DNA from: JADKHK01 sp035439465
GTDB lineage: Bacteria > Pseudomonadota > Gammaproteobacteria > Xanthomonadales > Ahniellaceae
Assembly: GCA_044229785.1 (NCBI GenBank)
Contig: JBGASK010000002.1
Location: forward strand, 1-64,000
Length of the DNA stretch: 64,000 bases
Direction of reading: 5' to 3'
In this document: piece by piece, positions 27,167 to 33,934 of the stretch
Position numbering within the stretch: position 1 is the stretch's first letter
Layout of the letters: every line of letters starts with the position of its first letter
Made by a program: the position numbers and the translations under genes
The notes under the pieces: model-generated
What the model was told of the DNA's origin: nothing
Database searches by the model: none
The model's input: only the letters and a program-made list of their open reading frames with translations

Positions 27167-28501
27167 ATGCGCCTGCTCGCCACCGCCGTCCTGCTTGCCC
27201 TGTCCTGCGCCGCGTCCGCCGCGGAACGCGTGCAGGTGGTCGATTGCGAACGCGCCGTCGACGTCGGTGCCGGGACGCTGCTCGGCCGCACCGCCTACGT
27301 CGTGATCGACGGTCGCATCGCCGACGTGCTGCCCGGTGGCGGAGATGCCTGGCGGCAGTCGAAGGCCGTCCGCGCCTTGACCGAATGGGACGGCGAGCAC
27401 GCCTTCCGGAAACTCGATGGCCTGACCTGCACCCCGGGCTGGACCGACCTGCACGTGCACCTGTCCGGCGAGCAGAACAAGGACTCGTACTCCGAGGGCT
27501 TCCGGCTGAACAGCGCCGACTTCGCCTTGCGCGGCAGCGTCTATGCCGAGCGCACCCTGATGGCCGGCTTCACGACCGTGCGCGATCTCGGCTCGGGCGA
27601 CGGCGTGGCCATCAGCCTGCGCAATGCCATCAACAGCGGCTGGCTCAAGGGGCCGCGCATCTTTGCCGCCGGCAAGGCCATCGGCACCACCGGCGGTCAT
27701 GCCGATCCGCGCAACGGCATCAATGCCTCGTTGACCCGCGCGCTCGGTTATCCGCAGCCCGAAGACGGCGTCGTCGACAGCGTCGACGAGGCACGCAAGG
27801 CGGTGCGGAGCCGATACAAGGAAGGCGCCGACCTGATCAAGATCACCGCCACCGGCGGCGTGTTGTCCTACGCCAAGTCGGCCGACAACGCCCAGTTCAC
27901 GCTCGAGGAAATCCAGAGCATCGTGCAGACCGCGCGCGACTACGGCTTCCATGTCGCCGCGCATGCACACGGCGCCGAGGGCATGAAGCGCGCCATCCTC
28001 GCCGGCGTGCACACGATCGAACACGGCACCTATGCCGACGATCAGGTGTTCCTGATGATGAAGCAGCGCGGCACCTACCTGGTGCCGACCCTGATCGCCG
28101 GCGCCTACGTCAGCGAGAAGTCGAAGGAGCCGGGCTGGTTCCCGGCGGTGATCCAGCCCAAGGCGGCACGCGTCGGCGCGCAGATCTCGGACACCTTCGC
28201 CAAGGCCGTGAAGGCCGGCGTGCCCTACGCCTTCGGCACCGACTCGGGCGTGTCCCCGCATGGCCAGAATGCGCGCGAGTTCGCGCTGATGGTGCAGGCC
28301 GGGGTGACGCCGATGCAGGCGCTGCAGGCCGCGACCGTGGTGCCGGCGAAGATTCTCGGCGTGTCGGCCGACCAGGGCACGCTGGAGATCGGCAAGCGCG
28401 CCGACATCGTCGCGGTGCCGGGCAATCCGCTCGACGACATCCGCGTCACCGAACGGGTCGCGTTCGTGATGAAGGACGGCGTGATCTGCAAGTCGCCCTG
28501 A
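27167..28501 (+). CDS. Exported amidohydrolase family protein (imidazolonepropionase-like)
   Basis: A 444-residue metal-dependent hydrolase with a signal peptide (LLATAVLLALSCAASAAE), so it acts in the periplasm. Metal ligands are visible: LHVHLSG (HxH), the lysine region DLIKITATGGV, HVAAHAHG, GVHTIEHGTY, and the final Asp in FGTDSGVSPHG. The C-terminal GKRADIVAVPGNPLDDI is typical of this subfamily, which includes prolidase-like Xaa-Pro and Xaa-Arg/Lys dipeptidases. The substrate is unknown. A CAGGAG ribosome-binding site lies about 9 bases before the ATG. It is divergent from leuS. Confidence 0.88.
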   Translation: MRLLATAVLLALSCAASAAERVQVVDCERAVDVGAGTLLGRTAYVVIDGRIADVLPGGGDAWRQSKAVRALTEWDGEHAFRKLDGLTCTPGWTDLHVHLSGEQNKDSYSEGFRLNSADFALRGSVYAERTLMAGFTTVRDLGSGDGVAISLRNAINSGWLKGPRIFAAGKAIGTTGGHADPRNGINASLTRALGYPQPEDGVVDSVDEARKAVRSRYKEGADLIKITATGGVLSYAKSADNAQFTLEEIQSIVQTARDYGFHVAAHAHGAEGMKRAILAGVHTIEHGTYADDQVFLMMKQRGTYLVPTLIAGAYVSEKSKEPGWFPAVIQPKAARVGAQISDTFAKAVKAGVPYAFGTDSGVSPHGQNAREFALMVQAGVTPMQALQAATVVPAKILGVSADQGTLEIGKRADIVAVPGNPLDDIRVTERVAFVMKDGVICKSP

Positions 28502-28560
28502 ACCTTGATTCCGAACGCCGAACGACCATATCGCCCCCTCTGTCCACGCACGGATTCCCC

Positions 28561-29427
28561 ATGAGCACGAGCCCCTACGTTTTCGACGCCGGCGTCGAAG
28601 GATTCGAAACCACGGTCCTGATGAAGTCGCAGGAGACCCCGGTCCTCGTCGACTTCTGGGCGACCTGGTGCGGCCCGTGCAAGACGCTCGGCCCCATCCT
28701 CGAGAAGCTGGCCGACGAGTTCAATGGCGGCTTCTTGCTGGCCAAGGTCGATGTCGACCAGGAGCAGCAACTCGCCGGCTATTTCCAGATCCGTTCGGTG
28801 CCGACCGTGATGCTGGTCAAGGGCGGACAGATCGTCGACGGTTTTCCGGGCGCCCTGCCCGAGGGCCAGCTGCGCCAGTTCCTCGCGCACCACGGCATCG
28901 TGCCGCTCGACGCCGCGCCGGCCGAGATCGAACCGGAAACGATCGAATTGACGCTGTCGCCGGAAGAACAGGTGGAAGCGGCACGCGCGCTGATGCTGTC
29001 CTCGCCGGACAAACCGGAACTGCGTCTGGACCTGATCGCCGCGCTGCTGCAGGCCGGCAACGCGCGCGAGGCCGAACTCGAACTCGACGGCCTGCCGGCC
29101 AACCTCGCCACCGACGACCGCGCCAAGCGCGCCCGCGCCCAGCTCGATTTCGCGAAGGCGCTGCAGGGCGCGCCGGGCGAATCCGAACTCGCCATCGAAC
29201 TCGCCGCCAACCCGAACAACCACCGCGCCCGCCACCAGCTCGGCGTACGCCGCCTGCTCGCCGGCGACAACGAATCCGCGCTCGAATGCTTCCTCGCCCT
29301 CATGCGCGCCGACCGCAAGTTCGACGACGACCTCGGCCGCAAGTCCCTGATCGCCGCCTTCGCCCTCATCGACGACCCCGACCTCGTCAGCCGCACCCGC
29401 AAGCAGATGGCGGCGATGATTTTCTGA
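28561..29427 (+). CDS. Thioredoxin-domain/TPR co-chaperone (CnoX/YbbN type)
   Basis: A 288-residue protein. An N-terminal thioredoxin domain (about 5-110) has the active site WCGPC near residues 36-40. The C-terminal half is TPR-like (EEQVEAARALMLSSPDKPELR and NNHRARHQLGVRRLLAG). This is the architecture of YbbN/CnoX, a holdase and redox co-chaperone that hands substrates to GroEL and DnaK. E. coli YbbN has lost the CxxC pair (SQHC), while here both cysteines remain, so disulfide chemistry is possible. The gene starts 59 bases after the amidohydrolase stop. Confidence 0.9.
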   Translation: MSTSPYVFDAGVEGFETTVLMKSQETPVLVDFWATWCGPCKTLGPILEKLADEFNGGFLLAKVDVDQEQQLAGYFQIRSVPTVMLVKGGQIVDGFPGALPEGQLRQFLAHHGIVPLDAAPAEIEPETIELTLSPEEQVEAARALMLSSPDKPELRLDLIAALLQAGNAREAELELDGLPANLATDDRAKRARAQLDFAKALQGAPGESELAIELAANPNNHRARHQLGVRRLLAGDNESALECFLALMRADRKFDDDLGRKSLIAAFALIDDPDLVSRTRKQMAAMIF

Positions 29428-29540
29428 TCGGCGTCGGCGCCGATGTCCTGCGCGCTCGTCGCGGGCGCAGCAGTTCGCCACGTTTGCGCCCGGCTGCGGC
29501 CACGCCGGATCGCCCGAGATCCGATCTACTCGCCAACACC

Positions 29541-30206
29541 ATGCGTCCGTTCTTCCGCTTCGTGCTGACCAGCGTCGCCCTGGTCACGGCTCTCCCGTTG
29601 GCCCTGTGGTGGGGCGTGATCTGGGTGCCAAGCCAGCGCGGCTGCGTTCCGCTCGCCTGGGACAAGGGTGCCAGCATGCGCTATCGCGCCTATTCGACGT
29701 TCCTCGATGGCGCACAGGACTCGCCACGCAATCCGCATCGCAGACCCGACTCCCTCAAGGGCCGGGTGAGTGCTTACCTGGCGCTGGGAGATGCGGCCAA
29801 GGCCGTCGAGGTGAGCGCCTGGAATGACCTCAGCTACGTCAGCTGCGATCTCGACGAGAGCGAGCGTGACGCACTCGTCGGCTTCTCCGAGTTTCGCGAC
29901 GCCAGACTGGCGCGATTGCTGGCAAAGGCAGGAACCACCGACGAATCCGGGCTCGCTGCGCGCGAAGCGCTGCTGCGCGCCACCGGCGACGCAATCCAAT
30001 CACCGGACGATCCTCCGGCTATCGCGCCCGACGCGTTGATCGCGGTGCTCGCCCGCTACCAGCCCTGGTATCCGCACTGGTGGCCGAACGACTACGCGTC
30101 GCCGTCGCGCGCTCCGCTTTTCACCCCGCGCGGCTTGCTCGCCCAGGGCGATCTGCCCGACCAGGTGTTCTGGGTCGCGTTTCATCATTCGGTGCCGACC
30201 AGCTAA
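29541..30206 (+). CDS. Membrane-anchored hypothetical protein, 3' end abuts mobile element
   Basis: A 221-residue protein I do not recognise. A hydrophobic N-terminal segment (FVLTSVALVTALPLALWWGVIW) is either an uncleaved anchor or a signal. The rest is soluble, with several Trp/Tyr-rich turns near the C-terminus (RYQPWYPHWWPNDY). Its TAA stop (30204-30206) touches the outer end of the inverted repeat of the neighbouring transposase element. Insertion may therefore have created the stop and shortened the protein. Comparison with homologues would show whether the C-terminus is native. Confidence 0.65.
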   Translation: MRPFFRFVLTSVALVTALPLALWWGVIWVPSQRGCVPLAWDKGASMRYRAYSTFLDGAQDSPRNPHRRPDSLKGRVSAYLALGDAAKAVEVSAWNDLSYVSCDLDESERDALVGFSEFRDARLARLLAKAGTTDESGLAAREALLRATGDAIQSPDDPPAIAPDALIAVLARYQPWYPHWWPNDYASPSRAPLFTPRGLLAQGDLPDQVFWVAFHHSVPTS

Positions 30207-30904
30207 ACGGGGTCAGAGACCATTTTTCGCGGACGTCCTGGCGGTCGCAGCCGCGCGCATCGCCCGCTGGTGGCTTCGACGCGACAACGAAACGCCTCGC
30301 CACCCCAAGCCTTGCCCTGTTCGGTGTGTGTGCGGATGCCGTCGAGTTCATCGGGATGCGTGCCCGCAGCGACCCACTCGCGATAACGCAACCTGCGCTC
30401 ATCCGGGTGTTCGCCCAGCGCAACGAAGGCCGGGTGTGGCCGGGTCAAGCCATCGTCCCGATCGAACGCATTGGCTCGGTAGCTCGACCACGGACAATCT
30501 GCCGGCGCACCGACCATCTTCGCCCGGACCGGATTCAACTCGATATAGCGATAGCAGGCCAGCGCGTACTCGCCGCTGTCGACCAGCGACGACCGGAATC
30601 GTCCTTCCCACAGCGTCCCGGTGCGCTTCCAGCGCGTGTTGATCCGGCGCACGTAGCGACGACCTACGGACTGCATCATGCGCGAGACGGCGCCCGATGC
30701 CAGCGGCGTGGCCAGCAGGTGGACGTGATTCGTCATCAGGACCCAGGCGTGTACGCGAACGTCTTCACGCGCCGCGGCATCGATCAAGGTGTCCAGGTGG
30801 AACGCCCGGTCGTCGTCATCGAAGAAGCAGGCCTGGCGGTCATTGCCGCGCTGGACGACATGGAACGGAATACCGGGAATGTCGAAACGGGGTTGACGCG
30901 CCAT
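30203..30904 (-). CDS. REP-associated tyrosine transposase (RAYT, IS200-like Y1 HUH family)
   Basis: A 233-residue single-stranded-DNA transposase. The HUH metal motif is MTNHVHLLATP (His60, His62). The catalytic tyrosine is in CYRYIELNPVRA (Tyr120). The N-terminal PRFDIPGIPFHVVQRGNDRQ is the typical RAYT opening. RAYTs are usually single-copy genes that act on REP palindromes. The last residues (KMVSDPV) are encoded by the left inverted repeat, so element end and gene end coincide. The stop overlaps the stop region of the opposite-strand gene. All catalytic residues look intact. Confidence 0.9.
   Translation of the reverse strand: MARQPRFDIPGIPFHVVQRGNDRQACFFDDDDRAFHLDTLIDAAAREDVRVHAWVLMTNHVHLLATPLASGAVSRMMQSVGRRYVRRINTRWKRTGTLWEGRFRSSLVDSGEYALACYRYIELNPVRAKMVGAPADCPWSSYRANAFDRDDGLTRPHPAFVALGEHPDERRLRYREWVAAGTHPDELDGIRTHTEQGKAWGGEAFRCRVEATSGRCARLRPPGRPRKMVSDPV
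30206..30225. repeat. Left terminal inverted repeat of RAYT element
   Basis: A 20-base sequence AACGGGGTCAGAGACCATTT, exactly complementary to 31007-31026. It encodes the C-terminus of the transposase on the minus strand. Confidence 0.85.
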
Positions 30905-31006
30905 GGAAGCCTCTCGAAGTGGAGTTCCATGGTCGATGTCGCATGCAATTGGCGTCTGTCATGCCGATCCGAATCGACGCTGCGATGTTTCGGAGTCGAG
31001 ACTGAG

Positions 31007-31026
31007 AAATGGTCTCTGACCCCGTT
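31007..31026. repeat. Right terminal inverted repeat of RAYT element
   Basis: AAATGGTCTCTGACCCCGTT, the exact reverse complement of the left repeat at 30206-30225. Confidence 0.85.
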
Positions 31027-31115
31027 GTCCCATCGCGACGCTTGACGCCAGTCAATCGACACGCCCCGGATCAGGCCTAACGTGAGCGTATCGTCCTTGC
31101 ATTGCGGAGATCGTC

Positions 31116-32618
31116 ATGTCGACCACGGCCCGATTCATCCGACTCATCGCCTGGGCGTTCATGCTGCTGAGTGCCGATGTCCCGGCCAACCCGGTCTGGC
31201 GCGACCATTTCGATGGCGGCACGCAACTGCCGTGGACCAGTCTGCGCGGCGACTGGGTCGCAGCGGATGGCACCTATGCCGCGCAGCAACCCAACTCGAC
31301 GCCGGTGACGGCGGCCCTGCTGCCTTACGAGCTCGGCGACTTCAGCCTGGAGGTCGACCTGATGCAACCGGTGGACGGCGGCCTGTGGCTACGCACCAAT
31401 GCCGCCGCGACCTCGGGCGTCATTCTGGTCGTCTTTTCCAATCGGCTCTACTGGCACGTGATCACGGACCCGAGCAACGGTCCCTGGACCGTGCACGGCT
31501 ATGCCGACATCGCGCCCGCCCTCGGCAGCGGCGCGAATCGCATCCGCGTGACCGGCAACGGCCCCATTCTGCGCGTCTACGTGAACGGCGCGGCCGTCGC
31601 CGCAAGCACGCTCGACCTCACGACCGTGAGCAATCCGCCCGGCGACAACTTCCTGCGCGGCCGCGTCGGACTGTACGACAACGCTGCGCCGGGCACGCGC
31701 TTCGACAACCTGCGCCTGGAATCGGGAACGCCGATCGAAGTCGTCGCCGTCGGCGATGTCGGCAATGCTTCGGTGTGGTTCTATCCGGTCGAAGCGAACG
31801 GAGATGTCGCGCCCATCGCCTGGCTCTCGGGGGCCAGCACAGGATTGAACGATGTGCGGAGCGTCGCATTCGACAGCGAAGCGCTCTACGTCGGCAACGG
31901 CAGCGGCCAATCGATTCGCGTTTTCGCGATGGACACGTTGGGCGATGCCGCGCCGATCCGCAGCATTGCCGGACCCGATACCACGCTCGGAAGCGTGTAC
32001 GGCATCGACCTGTCCGGCGATCGCCTGTTCGCCGCGTCGAACAGTGGTCCGGTCTGCGTGTTCAACACGATGGACGACGGCAACGTCGCTCCGCTGCGGA
32101 GCATCGACGCGATGATCGGCGCCTACGCGATCGAACAGGACGCCAACGAATTGATCGTCGCGCGCCATTTCACGGATGCCGCGTCGATCTACGCCTATGC
32201 CGATGGCGCCGCCGGTACCGATGCGCCGCTGCGTCATCTGGCCGGCCCGAGCACCGGCCTCGGATGCTGCAATCTGGGCCTCGCTGCCACCGCGAGCGAA
32301 CTGTTCGTGGGCCAATACTACGACGCACGGGTCCTGGCCTTTGCCCGTGCTGCCGACGGCGACACGGCGCCGCTTCGCATCATCGCCGGTGCCGCCACGG
32401 GCCTTAGCCTGCCGCTGGATGTGGCCGTGCGCGGCGACGAACTTTTCGTCGCCAACAGTGCGCCGCGCGACGTCCGGGTCTTCGCGCGCGACGCCAACGG
32501 AAACGTCGCGCCGACACGCATCATCGGCGGACCGACCACGAGCATCAACACGCCGTTCTCGCTTGCCTTCGGCATCTACATGATCCAGGACGCGGTGTTC
32601 GCGAACGGCTTCGAATGA
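31116..32618 (+). CDS. Secreted propeller-like repeat protein with C-terminal NGFE tail
   Basis: A 500-residue protein with an N-terminal signal (IRLIAWAFMLLSADVPA). Residues about 30-200 resemble a laminin-G/DUF1080-type beta sandwich (DFSLEVDLMQP, RIRVTGNGPILRVYVNG, FDNLRLESG). From about 205 on there are at least five repeats of 50-55 residues with the pattern GNVAP-R-I-G---T-L, as in NHL-like or SMP-30-like beta propellers. It ends DAVFANGFE. Similar GFE tails are recalled on many secreted proteins of Dokdonella-like bacteria. A GGAG ribosome-binding site lies just before the ATG. The function is unknown. Confidence 0.8.
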   Translation: MSTTARFIRLIAWAFMLLSADVPANPVWRDHFDGGTQLPWTSLRGDWVAADGTYAAQQPNSTPVTAALLPYELGDFSLEVDLMQPVDGGLWLRTNAAATSGVILVVFSNRLYWHVITDPSNGPWTVHGYADIAPALGSGANRIRVTGNGPILRVYVNGAAVAASTLDLTTVSNPPGDNFLRGRVGLYDNAAPGTRFDNLRLESGTPIEVVAVGDVGNASVWFYPVEANGDVAPIAWLSGASTGLNDVRSVAFDSEALYVGNGSGQSIRVFAMDTLGDAAPIRSIAGPDTTLGSVYGIDLSGDRLFAASNSGPVCVFNTMDDGNVAPLRSIDAMIGAYAIEQDANELIVARHFTDAASIYAYADGAAGTDAPLRHLAGPSTGLGCCNLGLAATASELFVGQYYDARVLAFARAADGDTAPLRIIAGAATGLSLPLDVAVRGDELFVANSAPRDVRVFARDANGNVAPTRIIGGPTTSINTPFSLAFGIYMIQDAVFANGFE

Positions 32619-32625
32619 CGCTTGC

Positions 32626-32970
32626 TCATCCCCACAACAACGCATCCAGCGACTGATCGCTGGACCAGCCAAAGATCGCGAGATCGACGCGGCCGTCGCG
32701 GGAGACTTTCACGCCTTCCTTGCGCAGGCGTTTGGCCTGTTCCTTGAACGCATCGCTGCCGACGGGAAAGGCGATGCGGCCGTCGGACTTGAGCACGCGG
32801 TACCACGGCACCGGATCGTCGTCGGGGGCGAGGCCGAGGACGCGGCCGACCATGCGGGCGCGGCCCTTGAGGCCGGCGCGCGCGGCGACTTCGCCATAAC
32901 TGGTCACGCGCCCGGCGGGAATGCGGCGCACGGTGTCGAGGATTGCAGCGATGGCGGCGTCGTTGCCCAC
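32626..32970 (-). CDS. Alkyltransferase-like (ATL) DNA repair protein
   Basis: A 114-residue protein of the MGMT C-terminal fold. It has the DNA-binding helix region RIPAGRVTSYGEVAARAG, and the active-site motif PCHR of true methyltransferases is PWYR here. Without the acceptor Cys it cannot remove alkyl groups. ATL proteins instead bind O6-alkylguanine and pass it to nucleotide excision repair. The start is a GTG at 32970; ATGs nearby are out of frame. A longer open frame upstream runs into the divergent gene and is not used. The C-terminal extension (GWSSDQSLDALLWG) is slightly longer than in E. coli YbaZ-type proteins. Confidence 0.85.
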   Translation of the reverse strand: MGNDAAIAAILDTVRRIPAGRVTSYGEVAARAGLKGRARMVGRVLGLAPDDDPVPWYRVLKSDGRIAFPVGSDAFKEQAKRLRKEGVKVSRDGRVDLAIFGWSSDQSLDALLWG

Positions 32971-33006
32971 GGCGTTAGCATAAGCGCATCGGATTGGAGA
33001 ACGACC

Positions 33007-33411
33007 ATGCGCAGTTTCGAAGATGTCCGTGCCCACCTCGGCGCACGCTTTGCCCTCACCGCCAGCGAGCCGTACCAGATCGGCTTCGACCTCGACATCG
33101 ACGACGAACGCCGCCAGGGCATCTTCCTCGGCGACCTCGAAACCGAGGGCGGCCGCCGCTACCTGCGCATCTCGACGCCGATCGCGCCGCTGTCGAAATC
33201 GGACGCCAAGCGTTCGCTGCGCTTCAACTGGGAACAGCGCGTCGGCTACCTCGCGGTCAACGACCTCGATGGCGTGCCCTACCTGCATCTGTGCGAAAAC
33301 CGCCCCTACGACGGCCTCGATGCCGCCGAAGTGGACGCTTTGGTCGAGGAAATCGGGCGGCTGGCCGACAATCTGGAACGCCTGATCAATCTGGGCGCGG
33401 ACGCGGTTTGA
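33007..33411 (+). CDS. Small acidic hypothetical protein (CesT/YbjN-like appearance)
   Basis: A 134-residue cytoplasmic protein, divergent from the ATL gene with 36 bases between them. It shows an alternating beta pattern (YQIGFDLDIDDERRQGIFLGDLE, RYLRISTPIAPL, VGYLAVNDLDGVPYLHLCENRPYD) ending in a long helix (DAAEVDALVEEIGRLADNLERLINLG). This order recalls the type III chaperone/YbjN fold, but no secretion system is nearby and I cannot name the family. Codon use matches the region. Confidence 0.65.
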   Translation: MRSFEDVRAHLGARFALTASEPYQIGFDLDIDDERRQGIFLGDLETEGGRRYLRISTPIAPLSKSDAKRSLRFNWEQRVGYLAVNDLDGVPYLHLCENRPYDGLDAAEVDALVEEIGRLADNLERLINLGADAV

Positions 33412-33420
33412 GGGGTTTGA

Positions 33421-33502
33421 TCGCGGGACGGAGCCCGCTCCCACAAGGGCTGCAATCGGACAGGTTGCGGGGGCTTTGGTGGGAGCGGGCTCCGCCCCGC
33501 GA
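33421..33502. repeat. REP pair (BIME), GTGG type
   Basis: Two copies of a REP-like unit face each other. The right unit is GTGGGAGCGGGCTCCGCCCC and continues CGCGA (33479-33502). The left, inverted unit occupies 33421-33445, with a single T/C difference in the palindrome. Each starts with the GTGG tetranucleotide and contains a GCGGG/CCCGC hairpin. The pair lies between the 134-residue gene and yajC, right next to the yajC promoter-like site. Confidence 0.7.
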
Positions 33503-33506
33503 CGGC

Positions 33507-33517
33507 TGTGGCATAAT
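33507..33517 (+). promoter_or_regulatory. Putative extended -10 element before yajC
   Basis: TGTGGCATAAT (33507-33517) lies 60 bases before the yajC ATG. CATAAT fits a -10 with one mismatch, and no good -35 is seen because the expected place is inside the REP unit. A by-eye call. Confidence 0.3.
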
Positions 33518-33577
33518 CCGCCGCCTTTTTTTGCGCCGGACCGTCCCCACGTCCGGTGCTCCAACGAGAAGAGACCC

Positions 33578-33907
33578 ATGAGCTTCCTGATTTCCGACGC
33601 CCACGCACAGGCGGCGGGCGGCGCCGCTGCCGACCCGTATTCGCCGCTGATCATGATGGTCGTGTTCTTCGCGATCTTCTATTTCATCGCCATCCGCCCG
33701 CAGATGAAGCGCGCGAAAGAACACCGCGCCATGCTGGATGCGCTCTCCAAGGGCGATGAAGTGGTCACGTCGGGCGGCATTCTCGGCCGCGTCACCGACA
33801 TGAGCGACGCCTTCATCACCATCGAGATCGCCGACAAGCTCGAGATCAAGGTGCAGAAGCACGCCATCACCGCCGTGTTGCCGAAGGGCACCATCAAGTC
33901 GGCGTAA
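33578..33907 (+). CDS. yajC: Preprotein translocase accessory subunit YajC
   Basis: A 109-residue inner-membrane protein with one transmembrane helix (LIMMVVFFAIFYFIAIRPQ) followed by the conserved RPQMKRAKEHRAMLDAL and GDEVVTSGGILGRV. It belongs to the SecDF-YajC holo-translocon that assists SecYEG. The start at MSFLISDAHAQ has a purine-rich GAGAAGAGA ahead of it. secD follows after 27 bases. The tgt and queA genes that commonly precede yajC are absent here. Confidence 0.95.
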   Translation: MSFLISDAHAQAAGGAAADPYSPLIMMVVFFAIFYFIAIRPQMKRAKEHRAMLDALSKGDEVVTSGGILGRVTDMSDAFITIEIADKLEIKVQKHAITAVLPKGTIKSA

Positions 33908-33934
33908 GCCGCGACACGCACAGGGAATCCTGCA

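Larger units (their letters stand above)
30206..31026. mobile_element. RAYT-bearing element bounded by perfect 20-bp inverted repeats
   Basis: The left end AACGGGGTCAGAGACCATTT (30206-30225) is the exact reverse complement of 31007-31026. After one mismatch, two more bases match. The transposase gene fills 30203-30904, and the remaining 100 bases between its start and the right repeat are non-coding. No target duplication is evident beside the repeats, consistent with HUH-type movement. The element sits directly at the end of one gene and 89 bases before the next, so it probably left the second gene intact. Confidence 0.75.

Noticed and set aside
29427..29444. Hairpin ATCGGCG-TCGG-CGCCGAT after the CnoX-like gene as a terminator
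   Set aside because: There is no T-run after the stem, so intrinsic termination is not supported.
31027..31115. Further coding sequence between the element and the propeller gene
   Set aside because: No frame with a start and ribosome-binding site was found. The stretch is leader sequence of the downstream gene.
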